Shown here one piece after another: positions 1 through 11,058 of a DNA stretch of 64,000 bases. Both the position numbers and the translations under genes were made by a program. The stretch is from Anisus vortex. Its lineage: Eukaryota; Mollusca; Gastropoda; Planorbidae. The first letter of the stretch is position 1. Each line of letters begins with the position of its first letter. The stretch lies in the NCBI GenBank assembly GCA_949126835.1, contig OX421502.1, forward strand, positions 36,949,479 through 37,013,478. The letters are read 5' to 3'. Below the pieces are notes generated by a model. The model saw only the letters and a program-made list of their open reading frames with translations. It did not search any database and was not told the origin of the DNA.

Positions 1-44
1 TAAACTAATTGAATTGTATTTAAATACCAGACTGTATTTCTTAC

Positions 45-95
45 AACATGCTTTAATAATAATAAATTTTATTTGTATAGCGCTGTTAACATTGA
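45..95 (-). repeat. 3' tail of a dispersed retroelement
   Basis: The stretch has an ATAATAATAA run followed by TTTGTATAGCGCTGTTAACA. In the reverse sense this is the AGCGCTATACAAAT-plus-ATT-repeat tail that also closes the LINE fragment ending near 11680. I take it as a truncated 3' end of the same family, lying on the minus strand. Only the tail is recognisable. Confidence 0.45.
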
Positions 96-539
96 TAAAC
101 TATAATTAAGTTTATGAAGAAAATAAACTGCGTTTTCTAAATAAATACTTTCTTTTTTCAGACACTTGGGTCCTTTAACGTTGACTTTGTATTCATTTTT
201 TGTTCATAAACCTACAAATAATTAAATATCCAATGACCCTTCCCGTTCGCCATCTACTAGCGTAGGGTTATGTGTGTGTCTTACATCAACCATCGAACCA
301 GTGCATGTGTACGGTAGATGATTCATAGATATATAGCTGACACGTCTTTATGTAGGCGTTGTAGGATGCAGGATGTAGATCGGTTTGCAACACTCGGGAA
401 TTCTGAGTATTGCATCTTACAATACACCAATGATGTAGATCTTGACCCAGCACTAATTAACGGAACCTTTATAATAAGGTGGTTCAAAAATTACCGACGT
501 TATTCATATATTGTTTTTTTAAATATATATGTAATTGGT
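96..539. other. AT-rich spacer, no feature recognised
   Basis: No splice-flanked exon, RNA gene or repeat boundary was recognised here. The single ATG-initiated frame of about 80 codons (318-563) has no recognisable motif and runs into repeat DNA. Confidence 0.4.
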
Positions 540-1495
540 AAGCTAAATAAAACTTGTATGTAGTTGTAATGGTGTTTTATAGTTTACATGTATTAAAAAT
601 GTATTATCATTTTTTCATCTTTATCAGTGTATATTTTTTAGTAATCAATTACATACAAAAAGTATTTGTAATATATTTATAATTGTTATCTTCGATAAGT
701 TGAAAAAAAAGACATTAAAATATGAAAACAACAAAAAAGTTTTTTATCTCCCTTTATTACAAAAAAAATATTTTAAAAATGTAACAATAGACATGACACA
801 ATTTGACCTTTAGTGGCAGAAAATGTATTTATGTATCGCCATAACTATTGTTGTAATAAAGCAAATGAAGTATTAATTCAAAATAAATCTGTTTGAATTT
901 AAGTAATATTTGAATTTTAAACCATATACTCAGAAGAGGTAATTGTTATTGACTGGCCAGGACATTTGTTTGTTTACACTCTAGACTTCTTATAACAAAT
1001 GTTTCTTTAATATTGCGCTGCCGTATTATTCAATATGGTAATACTATTTATAAAGGTAAATGTTGAACTGTCTTTTCTTATATGAAAGGGACAAACTAGC
1101 CACGGATTAATTAAACATAAGTTCATCATAGCGCTAGAAAAATATTAAAAATAGTAGACATACAATTATAAAAGTTATCTTTTACCGTAGCTTTGTTAAA
1201 TTCGTTTTATATTCTTTGTTTCTGTTTAGTATTAAACATTTGACTTTTACTTTTTCTCTCTATAAAATGTTCTTCGTTTGTCTTATGAATCACGTGTTTA
1301 GAGCGAATTAATCAGACCCTCTTCTTTCATCGGTCAAGATATTTTGTGCTTGTGTTCTTATGTTCTCATGTTCTCTTGTGTTCGTGTTCTATGTTATCCT
1401 TAATCGAACATATTTTGTATGTACACTGTGTACCCAGAATGCACCGAGTTGAGATCTAACTGAATGAAGATGTTAGCTCAAGATCCGATTAGATA
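540..1495 (+). repeat. U block, copy 1, of the diverged local repeat unit
   Basis: Landmarks shared with copies near 14.1, 17.0, 18.5 and 24.1 kb are AACTTGTATGTAGTTG, CTCCCTTTATT, AAGCAAATGAAGTATT, GTTCATCATAG followed by GCTAGAAA, CTCTCTATAAAATGTTCTTC, and the terminal AGAATGCACCGAGT followed by GATCCGATTAG. No open frame is conserved between copies, so the block looks non-coding. At 1186-1200 the sequence TTTGTTAAATTCG is an unoccupied counterpart of the piggyBac-type MITE site in copy 5. All copies lie on the same strand. Confidence 0.65.
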
Positions 1496-1496
1496 A

Positions 1497-1775
1497 TAAT
1501 AATAATAACGGTGCTTATATAGCGCATATCCCGTTGGTGACAGTTCTATGCGCAGATGACAGTTACAGAATACAGACAGACAACGAAATATATAGTAATA
1601 CGCTAATTCTGCTGACGAAATAGGAGAGTCTTCAGCCGGCTCCTGTAGGTGTCATAGCTAGGGCTCTGGCGAAGCTGTAGTGGGAGGTGATTCCAAGCGG
1701 ACGGTCCTGCGTAGGAAAATGAACGTTCGCCAGCGGACACTAGCCTCACACGAGATGATGATGATGATGATGATG
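1497..1775. repeat. Dispersed repeat with TATATAGCGCATATCCCG motif
   Basis: An AATAATAATAATAA run leads into TTATATAGCGCATATCCCG, then CTATGCGCA, then a GC-richer stretch (near 1630-1740) and a short GAT-triplet run at 1756-1773. The first 60 bases recur at 21727-21800. It is probably a retroelement end or SINE-like repeat; no family is assigned. Confidence 0.5.
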
Positions 1776-2049
1776 AGAACGCTAAAATCTTTTGTATAGA
1801 AAAATCGACTACACGATTTCGCCTTATGTTTTTTTTTTTAGATTTTAAAGAGCATTGTACATTTTTTACTGATGTGGAATTGTTAATGTAAACGGTTTAT
1901 ACATTGATTAATAAATATAACTAAACTATATAACAATCGCATGTTAACATAAAATAATTTATGTATTTATTGAGTTATTTGAACCCTAATATAACATCTA
2001 CTCCACACTGTCACCAAAAGTAATTAGCGAAAAATGTGCGAACTAAATT

Positions 2050-2990
2050 ATTTCTAAGTTTTCATCCACTGTTCCCAAATTTAATAGCTAAATGTTGAAT
2101 AATAGATCATCTTCCTGGCTGTGAGGCTTCCAGTTGAGGTTGGCGATTCAAATACGTGAGGCCGGGGGAGGGGGGGTTCTGTGGTTAGTGTATCGGACGG
2201 TTGTCATTTAGCTTATATCTAGAAGGAACGTCTGTAAACATTAAGGAACATTTATTTGAAAAGAAAACTTTGTCCGTTTTATACTTACATAATGAGACCT
2301 CGAGTTATACCTCTTTAAATGTAAATAAATAAGAATCTGCCTATAATATTTCATCTAATCACTAATCAAACACTCATCAAGTTGTATGAGTAGACTACGT
2401 GAGGCCGGCTGGTCATCTGGTTAAAGCACAGGTCTGTTAACATGAATCTTCAATATAGAAAGAACGTCTGTAAACATATAAGTCACGTTTATGTAAAACA
2501 AAATTATAATCCGTTTTATACTTGCACATTTTAAAATATTGTAGATTAACTTCGCACAATTAATTTGGTTTCAGGCTCTATGGGCCTCTATGGCTGGTGT
2601 CCGACCTGACCATCAGATGGCTAATCGACCCACTTTACTTAATGCCGAAGTTAAATAATAGATCCTCTTCTGAGCAGTATGACTTCCATTTGGTGTTGGC
2701 AATGTTGGCAATACATAAACGTCAGGTCGGCTGATCGTGTGGTTAGTGCGCCAGACTGTCAACATGAAGTTTCTTTCTAGAACGAACGACTGTAAACATA
2801 CAAGTCACTTTTATGTAAAACAAAAATATAATCCGTTTTATACCTACACATTTAAAATAAAAATCTTTCAGGCTCTCTGGATGGTATTCGACTTGACCCT
2901 TAGATGGTTGATTAACGCCATCTAGCTGAAACTTGACACATGGACGTCAAGCTCTGTTTAATACATTGGATCAAATTTAAGACATATACC
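2050..2990 (+). repeat. S block, copy 1, with three SINE-like heads
   Basis: Three successive GAGGCCGG or GTCGGCTG heads occur near 2158, 2400 and 2724. The latter two are followed by GTTAACATGAA or GTCAACATGAA and all by GAACGTCTGTAAAC-type tails. They are followed by AACTTCGCA..., a GGCTCT-C-TGG motif, and GACCCACTTTA. The same order recurs near 8.5, 12.3, 14.6, 22.8 and (partly) 40.6 kb. The local tripling suggests small internal duplications. No coding capacity. Confidence 0.6.
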
Positions 2991-3416
2991 CAGGCCCGGC
3001 GCTACACATTTTGAGGGTGCGTGAAATGTTTATGTTGCCGCCATTCTTGAAAATTCAGTGAAATTTAATTTTCTGCCAGCGTCCCACTTATGGGACACTT
3101 CGTAAAAAAAATCCTATTAAATACTTATATGCATTATAAAAACACAAATTTGTCAGACTTTAACTTTGCTTAACAAAATTTAACTTTTGATGAGATTTAC
3201 ATGAAATTGAACTTTCAACTTGTAAAAACTGATGAAAAAAATAAACATGCTCTTCTTCTTCTTCTTCATCTTCTTCTTCTTCTATTAGCCAGTCTGCAGA
3301 GCTGTTAGCTCTCTTGCACTCAATGCCAGACAAACATATTTACATGTCTTTTTCAGTTGTTCAATGCTGCTATATAAAGTGTTGGTAAAGGTAGGTTGAG
3401 GGTGAGAGTTGAGAGT

Positions 3417-3580
3417 GAAGCCGGCTGGTCCAGCGGTTAGATCACCGGACTGTCAACCAAAAAAAACCAACTGACAGGTCGCAGGTTCTAGCCCTGCCAC
3501 CGGCGGATCCCTGTCGCCCTGCAGGAGTTTTGGGCCTATTGGACGTAATAATCTTCTATCTAGAAGGAACGTCTGTAAAC
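3417..3580 (+). mobile_element. tRNA-headed SINE, family 1
   Basis: The head GAAGCCGGCTGGTCCAGCGG resembles a Pol III A box (TGGTCCAGCGGTTAGATCACCGG region), and GGTTCTAGCCC near 3485 resembles a B box. The 3' part reads TTTTGGGCC, then GGACGTAATAATCTTCT, then TAGAAGGAACGTCTGTAAAC, a small hairpin tail shared with CR1-like LINE ends in this window. It lies antisense to the adjacent RNase H fragment. Confidence 0.75.
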
Positions 3581-4292
3581 TTATAAGAGGGTGGAGCAAG
3601 GTGCGTCTGAGGTCGGTTAGCCCAGGGCACTCAAGCAGGAAGTTGTCTACAGTTTCTTGTGGGCAGGGGCAAAGTCTGCAGTTAGATGGGCGAGTTGGAT
3701 TTATTCTATTTAGGTGTGAGGTGAGTGCTATATGTCCTGTTCTTAACTGGAATATAGTGCATTGTTCTTTGCGGGGGAGGAACTTTATGTTGTCTTGTTT
3801 GTTAGGCTGATTCATTTCTCTGTAAATTTTTCTTCCAGTTGTTCCCTGAGCCCATTGATTTAGCCATTCCTCCTTAAAGTTGTTTTTTTTTAGTATGTTG
3901 CACACTGTGTTATAGCTGACAGGTCTTTCAGATTGGTCCATGCTAGCTCCCTTTCTAGCCAGTCTGTCAGCTTTTTCATTTCCTGGTATGCCAATATGTC
4001 CTGGGATCCATTGTAGAGTTATGTTGATGTTGTATGTGCTTATTAGGTAGTCAAGAGTGTGTTCTAATAGGGTGATTTCTTTCAAGTTTGGTGAGGTTTC
4101 GCTTGCTACTGTTTGAAGTGCTGATTGAGAGTCGGTGAAAATGACTATATCTGCTGGGGCAAGATGTTTGTTGTTATATTTATGTTCTACTGTCTCAAGG
4201 GCAATAATCATGGCATCTACTTCTGCTTGAAAGTTTGTGCAATAGTTCCCACATGGTGCACTTATCTCAAACATGCTCAAAAGTAAGTACAC
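3581..4292 (-). pseudogene. RNase H / C-terminal part of an I- or jockey-like LINE
   Basis: The minus-strand frame starts inside an RNase H domain: the segment around 4150-4200 encodes IVIFTDSQSALQ (acidic active-site D in TDS), and 3960-4020 encodes LQWIPGHIGIPGNEKADRLA, the typical WxPGHxxxxGNExAD block with its catalytic His and Asp. Downstream, RTGHIALTSHLNRI and CRLCPCPQETVDNFLLECP form the HLxR/CxxC...H/C region found after RNase H in these LINEs. The first RNase H motif (DGS) and the whole RT are missing, so this is a truncated copy. The frame runs on without a stop into the antisense SINE down to about 3453, giving about 40 foreign C-terminal residues. Confidence 0.85.
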
Positions 4293-4422
4293 ATTTATGA
4301 AATATGATTACATTTTTAAAAATATAAAACCACATGAAGTGTTTAATATCATCATTTATCTATCACTTATAACAAATGAAGTCATTAAAAATATAATTGA
4401 CTTTGTTTTATAGTGTCAAACA

Positions 4423-4490
4423 AGCGTCCCACAAGTGGGACAGTAGCAACGAATGCTCCCGTGTAAAACGTCCCTTTTATGGGACAGTAG
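4423..4490. repeat. Pair of GTCCC/GGGAC hairpins
   Basis: GCGTCCCACAAGTGGGACAG (4423-4442) and CGTCCCTTTTATGGGACAG (about 4469-4487) are near-perfect short palindromes 46 bases apart, both followed by TAGC. A third, CGTCCCACTTATGGGACA, sits at 3079-3096 near the left end of the enclosing hAT-like element. They may be ends of an internal inserted element or protein-binding sites. Confidence 0.45.
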
Positions 4491-4669
4491 CTAGAAGCAT
4501 GCTTAGTTGCCAATTTAAAAAACATTATTTTTAAAATATAATGTATTTTTTTTTTACTTTCATGTTTAGAGTGTTAAATATTGAAGCTATTCTAAAATTT
4601 TAAAGCTATATCATAGTTTTTGGTTAAGATTTTTAATAAAAAATAATATTTTACAAAGGATTCTTTTCG

Positions 4670-4888
4670 CTATATACTATATAGATATCTTATTTTAAAT
4701 TTCCATGTTGTTGTGTTTCTAATACGATCGACAGAGTCATTTAACTGCACAACGCTTTCAGATTCTGGTACAACCGAATTAATCGTTTCAATTAAACTTT
4801 CAGAATTCAAATGAATGTTTTGAACAATGTCTATTTTATTTTCGTTGGCCGATTGCTGACAATGAGGCTTGAACAAATAATTTTCCAA
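4670..4888 (-). pseudogene. Possible transposase N-terminal shred
   Basis: A 72-codon minus frame begins MENYLFKPHCQQSAN. Just upstream in the same direction, past an in-frame stop, the sequence reads KKNQKSLENYLF, which resembles the short lysine-rich lead with an SL-x-YLF motif seen at the N-terminus of some hAT transposases. It lies within the hAT-like element 2991-6551, which makes that reading plausible, but there is no zinc-finger or catalytic motif. Function is not established. Confidence 0.25.
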
Positions 4889-5092
4889 TGATTTCTGATT
4901 TTTTTTTCATTTGCTCTTCTTTTCACAATCAGGTAGTGATGTAGTTATATCACGAGGCAGAAGAAGGTTAAATAGAAGGAATTATCGCACCCAGACACAA
5001 ACCCTGACACCTGATATCGGGGAATCACAGGTTGACGAGGACACACGACTCTAGTTTCAAATCGGAGTTCAAGTCTAGGGCGGCAAAATTGG

Positions 5093-5110
5093 GGGGGGGG
5101 GGGGGGGGGG
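5093..5110 (+). repeat. Poly-G tract
   Basis: An uninterrupted run of about 18 G residues, one of many G or C homopolymers in this AT-rich window. Confidence 0.9.
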
Positions 5111-5192
5111 GCACATTTCAGTTAAGTCAAACTTTTAAAAAACGGACGGCTTAACATTGTATAATCATTGTTTTCGACAGGAGTTGAGAGTA

Positions 5193-6036
5193 TTATTCCC
5201 TTATAGCTGTGGACAAGAATTCTGCCATGTGTTTGAGCACGTCTAAATCTCCGTAGAGAACAGTGGAAAGTGGGTCACCCGTCCCATCTCCTCGATCAAT
5301 GACGAGATGGCGGCACTCCTTCAGGATATGCTCCACTGTCTCCTCCTCCTCCACAGTGGCGACACCGCGAGTCGCAATTAGGCTGGAACCTGGCGAAGTA
5401 TGCCCCAATGGGGCAGTGGCCAGTGCGGAATTGTGATACTTTGTTCCGATCCATTTAGGCGCCACCATGGGTCGGCGCGGTTAGGGCGGGGCAGATGACG
5501 CCAGACTTCTCGGCCCATGTCCGAGCTGTCCCAACTCTCGTTCCATCTTTCAGTCTCCCACCTCCGGATCAATGTACGGGCCTTCTCGAAGGAGCATGGC
5601 GTGGTGTCTGACTCCTAAGAGGTGGGTGTGCTCAGCCCACCTTTTTTTCCCAAGGTGGTCTGCTCTTTCGTTGCCAGGTGGGTATGTATGCCCTGGGACC
5701 CATTGCAGTAGCACGCGGTCTGCAAAGCGCTGGCTTAGCTCATCTGAAGCCAGAAGAATGTTCTCAATCTGAGGGGGGGCAGTTGCCCATGTTCTCAGTA
5801 ACCTGGAGCACCGACAACGCATCAGTCAGGATTTTAACGGTCGTAGAGCCGAGGGCGCCTTCGACGTGGCGAAGGCGGATCTGCTCCAGAGCCCGGCTTC
5901 GATCTGTGCGCCGAAGTTGCAGAGACCGTCGCAAGGCCCCCCATACTTCGTCTCTATTCGTGTTGCCGGGGTAGACACCAAAGCCGGCGGTACCGGTGTC
6001 TGCATTTGCCGACCCGTCGGTAGTAGGTGTAGACAT
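5193..6036 (-). pseudogene. Second RNase H domain remnant from a different LINE
   Basis: Three overlapping minus-strand frames together read like a decayed RNase H and C-terminal region. 5990-6036 gives TDGSANADTGTAGFGVY (DGS motif, first catalytic Asp). 5840-5880 gives the ALEQIRLRHVEGALGS region and KILTDALSVLQ (second acidic site). 5670-5720 gives LLQWVPGHTYPPGNERADHL (catalytic His/Asp block). Near 5340-5470 RTGHCPIG-like and CRHCG/H motifs appear in shifted frames. At least two frameshifts are needed, so it is dead. Its GC content is clearly higher than its surroundings and its residues differ from the 3581-4292 fragment, which points to another LINE lineage inserted in the hAT-like element. 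Confidence 0.8.
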
Positions 6037-6559
6037 AGACAGCCACGGGCGGTAGGGCGCTTATCGTGTCCACGGTTACTTGCCGCCCTAGGCTATAGCC
6101 TACTTAGCGCCTATAGGTAAATCCCGCCCTGCCATGTATATTTATATAATCACACTACATATATAAAATATTTATAAAATATTTCCGCTTCCTGCGATTT
6201 TTGCACCTTAGCACGAAAAATATTCTGTAGTCAGAAGTCTGTAACTTTGTAGCCCCTATATACATATCGAATTATTCTATATCACTTATATATCTAATTC
6301 TATCATTATTCTATTATTATTATTAAAAAGACAATTTTAGTACTTACCTGAATTAAAAAAAGACACATTATAAACAAATAATAATAACATTTGAAAGACT
6401 GAAACTGAATGAACTTTCTCCTAAGATTTATCAGACTAAAATTAATGTGAAAATAAACAAACGCAGCGGGAAATTTTAGCGCCTTCCCGAGCCTTAGCCG
6501 CCTAGCGCCTGCGTGATGGTCACGCATTGTACACGCCTTCTGCCGGGCCTGCATATACC

Positions 6560-7600
6560 CGTATCCAAATTACACAATAATCTTTTTTTTACACTTTGCG
6601 CATTGGTAAATCCCTACTGAACACACGTGAACGAACATTCTTTATATTTTAAAATCATTCAAATGTAGGCCGTATATATCTATTATTTTGGTAAGTATCC
6701 AAGAGCAACATTTTAACAAGTCTGATGAAAAAAACATGAATGTAAATCATTAAATGATTTTTACGTACAAATTATGTCTTAATAGGCTGTTCAATTTATT
6801 TTTTTTATTAACTTCGCAAAACTGTGTACTAATATTAATTGGGCCGTTTCTTGTCATTCTTTCGAACTAGGACTTGGCACATAGGCCCAGAGCCCACACA
6901 AGCCTATGTAGCGCCCCAGGGCAAACGTTTAAGCGACGCTCCCTTGCATACTGTAACTGCTTTGGTTAGTGCTACATTTAGACTATATTTGCCGCCCCTA
7001 GAAGTGTCGCCACCGGGCATAAGCCCCTCTGCGCCCCCACCCTCACACACATGTCAGGGCACTGCATGGTATGCCTTGATAAAAAGCCGACAACAACACA
7101 TTAATCCAATTTTTAGACACACCCCTCCCCTTGACGCTACTCTCAAAAATGAGTTAGTTACCTTTTTTTTTACATAAAAACATATGGTGAGCATTTAAAA
7201 ATCCTTTTTGAACTCACCTGACTGACAGATTTGTCTGTACTTTAAATATTTCTATATGAGTGGCAAAGTGTTAAAATCTTCAAAAGGATAGTGAATAACG
7301 AAAATACGTTTAATTATAAATCAATTATAAATCTTCGGAAGGCTAATCGATTTACTTCCTTTAGTCAATAAACTCAATACGTTTTTTATAACAATTAAGA
7401 TCATAATATCATTACAGAATAATAATAACTTCAGTGACATTTTATTTTACAAGCCTAATAATGTGTTTTTATTGAAACTTTCATTGCTTTCTTTTTATGT
7501 TGGTGCCAAAAAATGTATATTTGAATTTCTTCGATTCTAGAGTTGGTTTTAGTTTGATGCGTTCGGCGATAAGATACGAAAATACCTCATACAAACAAAG
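6560..7600 (+). repeat. S plus V blocks of the local repeat unit, copy 1
   Basis: After the hAT insertion the unit resumes: GCATTGGTAAATCCCTACTG near 6600 matches GCGTATTTGTAAATCCCTA near 14997. The V block (7190-7600) contains CTCACCTGACTGACAGATTTG, TATAAATCTTCG, TTTAGTCAATAAACTCAATACG and ATTTGAATTTCTTCGAT, repeated near 9050-9480 and 17860-18310. A GC-richer insert (6880-7080) holds GCGCCCCAGGG and GCCGCCCCTAG and may be a separate element. No gene seen. Confidence 0.55.
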
Positions 7601-7629
7601 GCTATATAATAAGATGTACTTCTTGGTCT

Positions 7630-7759
7630 ATTTTTCATTGAGAAAACCACAGCAATTAAATAAAACGGAAATGTACAATGCAAAAGGGAATCTGGAATTC
7701 CGAAAAAGAAGTCATTCGAATCATCACAAGCAAGCGGTCAATAATATTATAGTCTTTGA
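7630..7759. mobile_element. Right half of the GCTTGCT/AGCAAGC MITE
   Basis: TTTTTCATTGAGAAAACC, GTACAATGCAAAAGGGAAT and GGAATTCCGAAAA parallel the right half of the element at 50140-50439, and CAAGCAAGCGGTC...ATTATAGTCTTTGA matches its right terminal repeat. The left end is absent. The 124-codon frame overlapping this (7497-7871) is incidental. Confidence 0.65.
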
Positions 7760-7879
7760 TACAACTACGGAATACATTTTAAAAATTAATTCTGTTTCCG
7801 ATTTATCGTTACATCATTTGTTCCTACGACTTTTTATATTGTCCTTCTACATATGTTTTTCAATTATCTAGAATTTATT

Positions 7880-8480
7880 GCCATCATGAATTTGAATTCC
7901 TTTATCGAATCTTAATAGATAAGGTTGTTCAAAAAGTTTTAAGCATATCAATTGATTATGTATACATATTAATTAAATTTGTCAAGTCAATAAAACTATT
8001 TTGTTGTTTCATAGATGTTTTATATTTTACATATTAACTGTACAATCATTTTAGCTTCTGTTTATATATATATGTTTTAAATATAATGTGTGCGAAATAA
8101 AATTTGAAAAGTAAAAATAAATTTTTATTTATAATCATTTTTTTAATTTATTAAATAAAAAAAGACATTTATCTAGAAAACAATCTACAATTGTTTATTA
8201 CTTCCCTTTAGTTAAAGTCAAAGTAAAAGATGTAATACTAAAGTAGGCATAAAAAGTTTGGCATTAAAGCTAGACTTTTTTTAGAAAGATTTTTATCAAG
8301 GTGCACATAAGCTTAGCTCAACTAGGTTTAAACAATTTTACAATATGTTTTTTTATTAATTGCGATCCACTTTCTTTGTCACAATCGCATCTTAACATAA
8401 AGTATGATAAAGTAAATGATTTATTCACTGTGTCATTTACAGCCGAGATATATTATTTAATCCAAAATGTCACGAAAAGA
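7880..8480 (+). repeat. U block, copy 2 (strongly diverged)
   Basis: AAGGTTGTTCAAAAAGTTTT, GTCAATAAAACTATTTTGTTG, a TTACTTCCCTTTAGTTAAAG stretch and TTTGGCATTAAAG align in order with copies 3 and 5 but with many differences. It is followed by CATAAAGTATGATAAAGTAA and TCACTGTGTCATTTACAGCC, shared with 22700-22790. Confidence 0.5.
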
Positions 8481-8489
8481 AATTGAAAA

Positions 8490-9480
8490 CGATTAGCAAG
8501 ATGATGAGCACTAAATTCTCACTAAGTTTTAATCCGCTGTTCCGAAATTAAATAGCTAAAAGTTGAATAATAGATATAGTTTACACAAACTTTGCACATT
8601 TTTGTTTCAGGCTCTCTGGCTGGCAGCCAACCTGATCATCCGATGGCTTGTTGACCCACTTTATATTATTGCTTTCAATCTAAAACTTGAAACATAGACG
8701 TCAAGTTTTTGGTAACACATTTTATTAAATTTTAACCATTTCCCAAACCTATTAAAAAAACTTTTCTCAATTACACTTTATAGTGCGCATTGGTCATTCC
8801 CTTGAACACATGTGATTGCAAATTCCTAATTTGTTTTATAAATGATTTTTACGTACAGACTGTGACTTTATGGATGGGTGATTTTATTGTTTAACTTCAC
8901 AAAACTTTGTTTCTGGCATAAAAGTGAAGCCGGTGACAACACATTATATCACATATTCTAGCCACATCACTTCACTTCAACTCTCAAAAACTCAATTTTA
9001 CCTTTACTTTTTTCTTTTCATTACAATGTATGGTGCCCATTTTGAAATCCTTTTTGAACGCATCTGACTGACATATTTCTCTATATGTGTTCTTATAACC
9101 TTCTATGTTGATGGTCCGGAATACAACAATTCAACAATTCATTCTCTGTACTTTAAATATGTGTGTTGCAAAGGATAAAATCTTAAACATTAAAATACAT
9201 AACGAAAATGTGTTTCATTTTAAATCATTTATAAATCTTCGAAAGGATTATGGATACAAAATAAAAATAATTTAGAGAACATGTTAACTTTGGTTTTCTT
9301 CGTCCGTTACTTTCTTTAGTCAATGTAGTCAATACTTTCTTTATGACAATTAACTGCAAAAATAAATGTATATTCGAATTTCTTCATACATAGAGATTGT
9401 TCAAGTCGTGTGCGTTCGGTGATATCCACTTAAATCATCTCGTACAAATGCGGGAATATTTTTTATGATGTTATAATTTT
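8490..9480 (+). repeat. S plus V blocks, copy 2
   Basis: GAAATTAAATAGCTAAAAGT, GGCTCTCTGGCTGGCAGCCA, GATGGCTTGTTGACCCACTT and CATCTGACTGACATATTTCT follow the order of the other S/V copies. Near 9088-9135 the string TATAACCTTCTATGTTGATG with AACAATTCAACAATTCATTC is a short LINE 3' tail, as at 29990-30040. No coding sequence seen. Confidence 0.5.
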
Positions 9481-9819
9481 TCCGATTCATGGGTACTTCA
9501 CTTGTTCTTACAACTTAAAATACAACTAACTGTCCATCTATATTTAGTATACGCCATTTTTAATATTGCCAATAATACTTAATTTATGTAACCTTATGTA
9601 AATGGTCTTGATACCATGCGAATTTGCGGGGCCGCGAAAGGGGAACCGCGAATTGGTCAGCGTATACTGTATATTCAAACGGCTCCCGAACCCTGCTTTA
9701 ATCTACAAGCATCCAGTAAAGAAAGGAAGGTCATGACGGGATACACCCTTTTTAATTGGGGTTTAATTGCCCAGTTTGAGGTGGGCGTTAGCTATCCTAC
9801 GTCAATTAAGCTTTGGGGA

Positions 9820-10510
9820 TAGAAGTGGTAGACTGCTGCTTTCCCGTGTTGTATCGAACACCTTACGGCGACCTCAGAGATGCAAGCTTGCGGTAAATAA
9901 AACGTTTTTCTGACACTGTACCACTCATAAATAATACCTTTCTTATTGACAGTTGATAAAAAAACGAGAGTGTGGGAATGATATAGAGAGATAAAGAAAG
10001 AGGGATATATAGAGAGAGCTGAGTATAGATGGAGAGAATAAAATCAACACTGATGCTTTAAATTAAAAGGGAAGCAACTAATAAAATGTAAGTAAGCATT
10101 AATTATTTATATGAGTTATGTCTCTTTAACTGATTAACTACCGAATAAAAAGCAGAAAAAAATCAAGCTGTGGCCGATTTAAATTTCTGTCCCGTTTTTT
10201 TTTTTGCATGCGGGTGTGTGATAGATTTTAAAACGAATTATATCAGCGGCTCATGGTAGTTAATCAGTTTAATGTGAATGTATTAGAATATGCCTGTAAT
10301 ATTTCATCTAATCACTAATCAAACACTCATCAAGTTTCAAGAGTAGACGCAAAACGTGGATAAGCGTCGTAGGACGCAAACATCTTCTTTATATAAGGGG
10401 CGACTGTAACATAAGATATTATGTTGTTTATAAAGATTTTGAAGAGCGATTTTTCTTAATGTGGAATTGTTAATGTAAACTATTTCTACATTGATTACAA
10501 CTTAGTATAC
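9820..10510 (+). repeat. T block, copy 1
   Basis: TGCTGCTTTCCCGTGTTGTA, CACCTTACGGCGAC, GATGCAAGCTTGCGG, a short GAGA-rich stretch, then TTCATCTAATCACTAATCAA and GATTTTGAAGAGCGATTTTT recur in order at 21420-22170, where the GAGA stretch has grown to a long microsatellite. A LINE-tail-like piece (CATCTTCTTTATATAAGGGG) lies near 10380. Confidence 0.55.
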
Positions 10511-11058
10511 TTTTGAGATCAAATTATCTATAATACATTTGAAAAGAAATATATTTCTATATATTTAATATGCATAGGCAACATGTTTGTCTGTAAATAA
10601 TTATTAATTCTGCTATTCCAGTTAAAGTCCCTCGTTTAGCAAGTAGAATCAGCTGTGCTATTTCTAGTGTATGCACCTGGATGGTAGAAAAAATACTTAA
10701 AATGAATTAGGACAATACCGAGGTTATTTAAATCGCCCCCCCCCCCCACCATAACAAAGGGCTCAAATTGAGGGCTGGAAAACACTGGTGGTCATGAACT
10801 GCCATTTCCCTTTGCCTAAAAAGGTAACATTTTTGGGTATCATCCTTAACTAGCAGTTGTCTTTCGACGCCCAAATAAGCAATCAATGCAAAGGCATTTA
10901 TTTACAGCTGCTTGTACTCGGTCAAATCCCACCTTATCTGTCGTTTGACTCCGCAAAGAAACTTGCCGCTGCCTTGTTCTTTCGCTCCTCGACTTCCGTA
11001 ATTCTCTGATAATCGGGATACCTAACAATAAAGTCGCCACTTTCAGCATATTCCAAAC
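10511..11058. other. No gene recognised; poly-C run
   Basis: AT-rich spacer with a run of about 13 C at 10735-10747. The 72-codon minus frame at 10846-11064 has no recognisable motif. Confidence 0.4.

Larger units (their letters stand above)
2991..6551. mobile_element. hAT-like composite element with perfect 8-bp TSD
   Basis: The left end begins CAGGCCCGGCGC and the right end finishes GCCGGGCCTG, so the terminal 10 bases are perfect inverted repeats. The flanking octamers are identical: CATATACC at 2983-2990 and CATATACC at 6552-6559. An 8-bp duplication and CA...TG ends are hallmarks of the hAT superfamily. The 3.56-kb interior holds a SINE, an RNase H LINE fragment, a second RNase H remnant, three GTCCC/GGGAC hairpins, a 17-G run and a possible transposase N-terminal shred. 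The host flanks resume the S block directly, with TACCCGTATCCA... matching TACCCGCATCCA near 14940. Confidence 0.75.

Noticed and set aside
6839..7177. 112-codon plus frame
   Set aside because: It crosses repeat-block boundaries and a low-complexity Pro/Ser stretch; no motif or splice support.
7497..7871. 124-codon plus frame
   Set aside because: It overlaps a MITE half shared with 50140-50439 and the V block, and has no domain.
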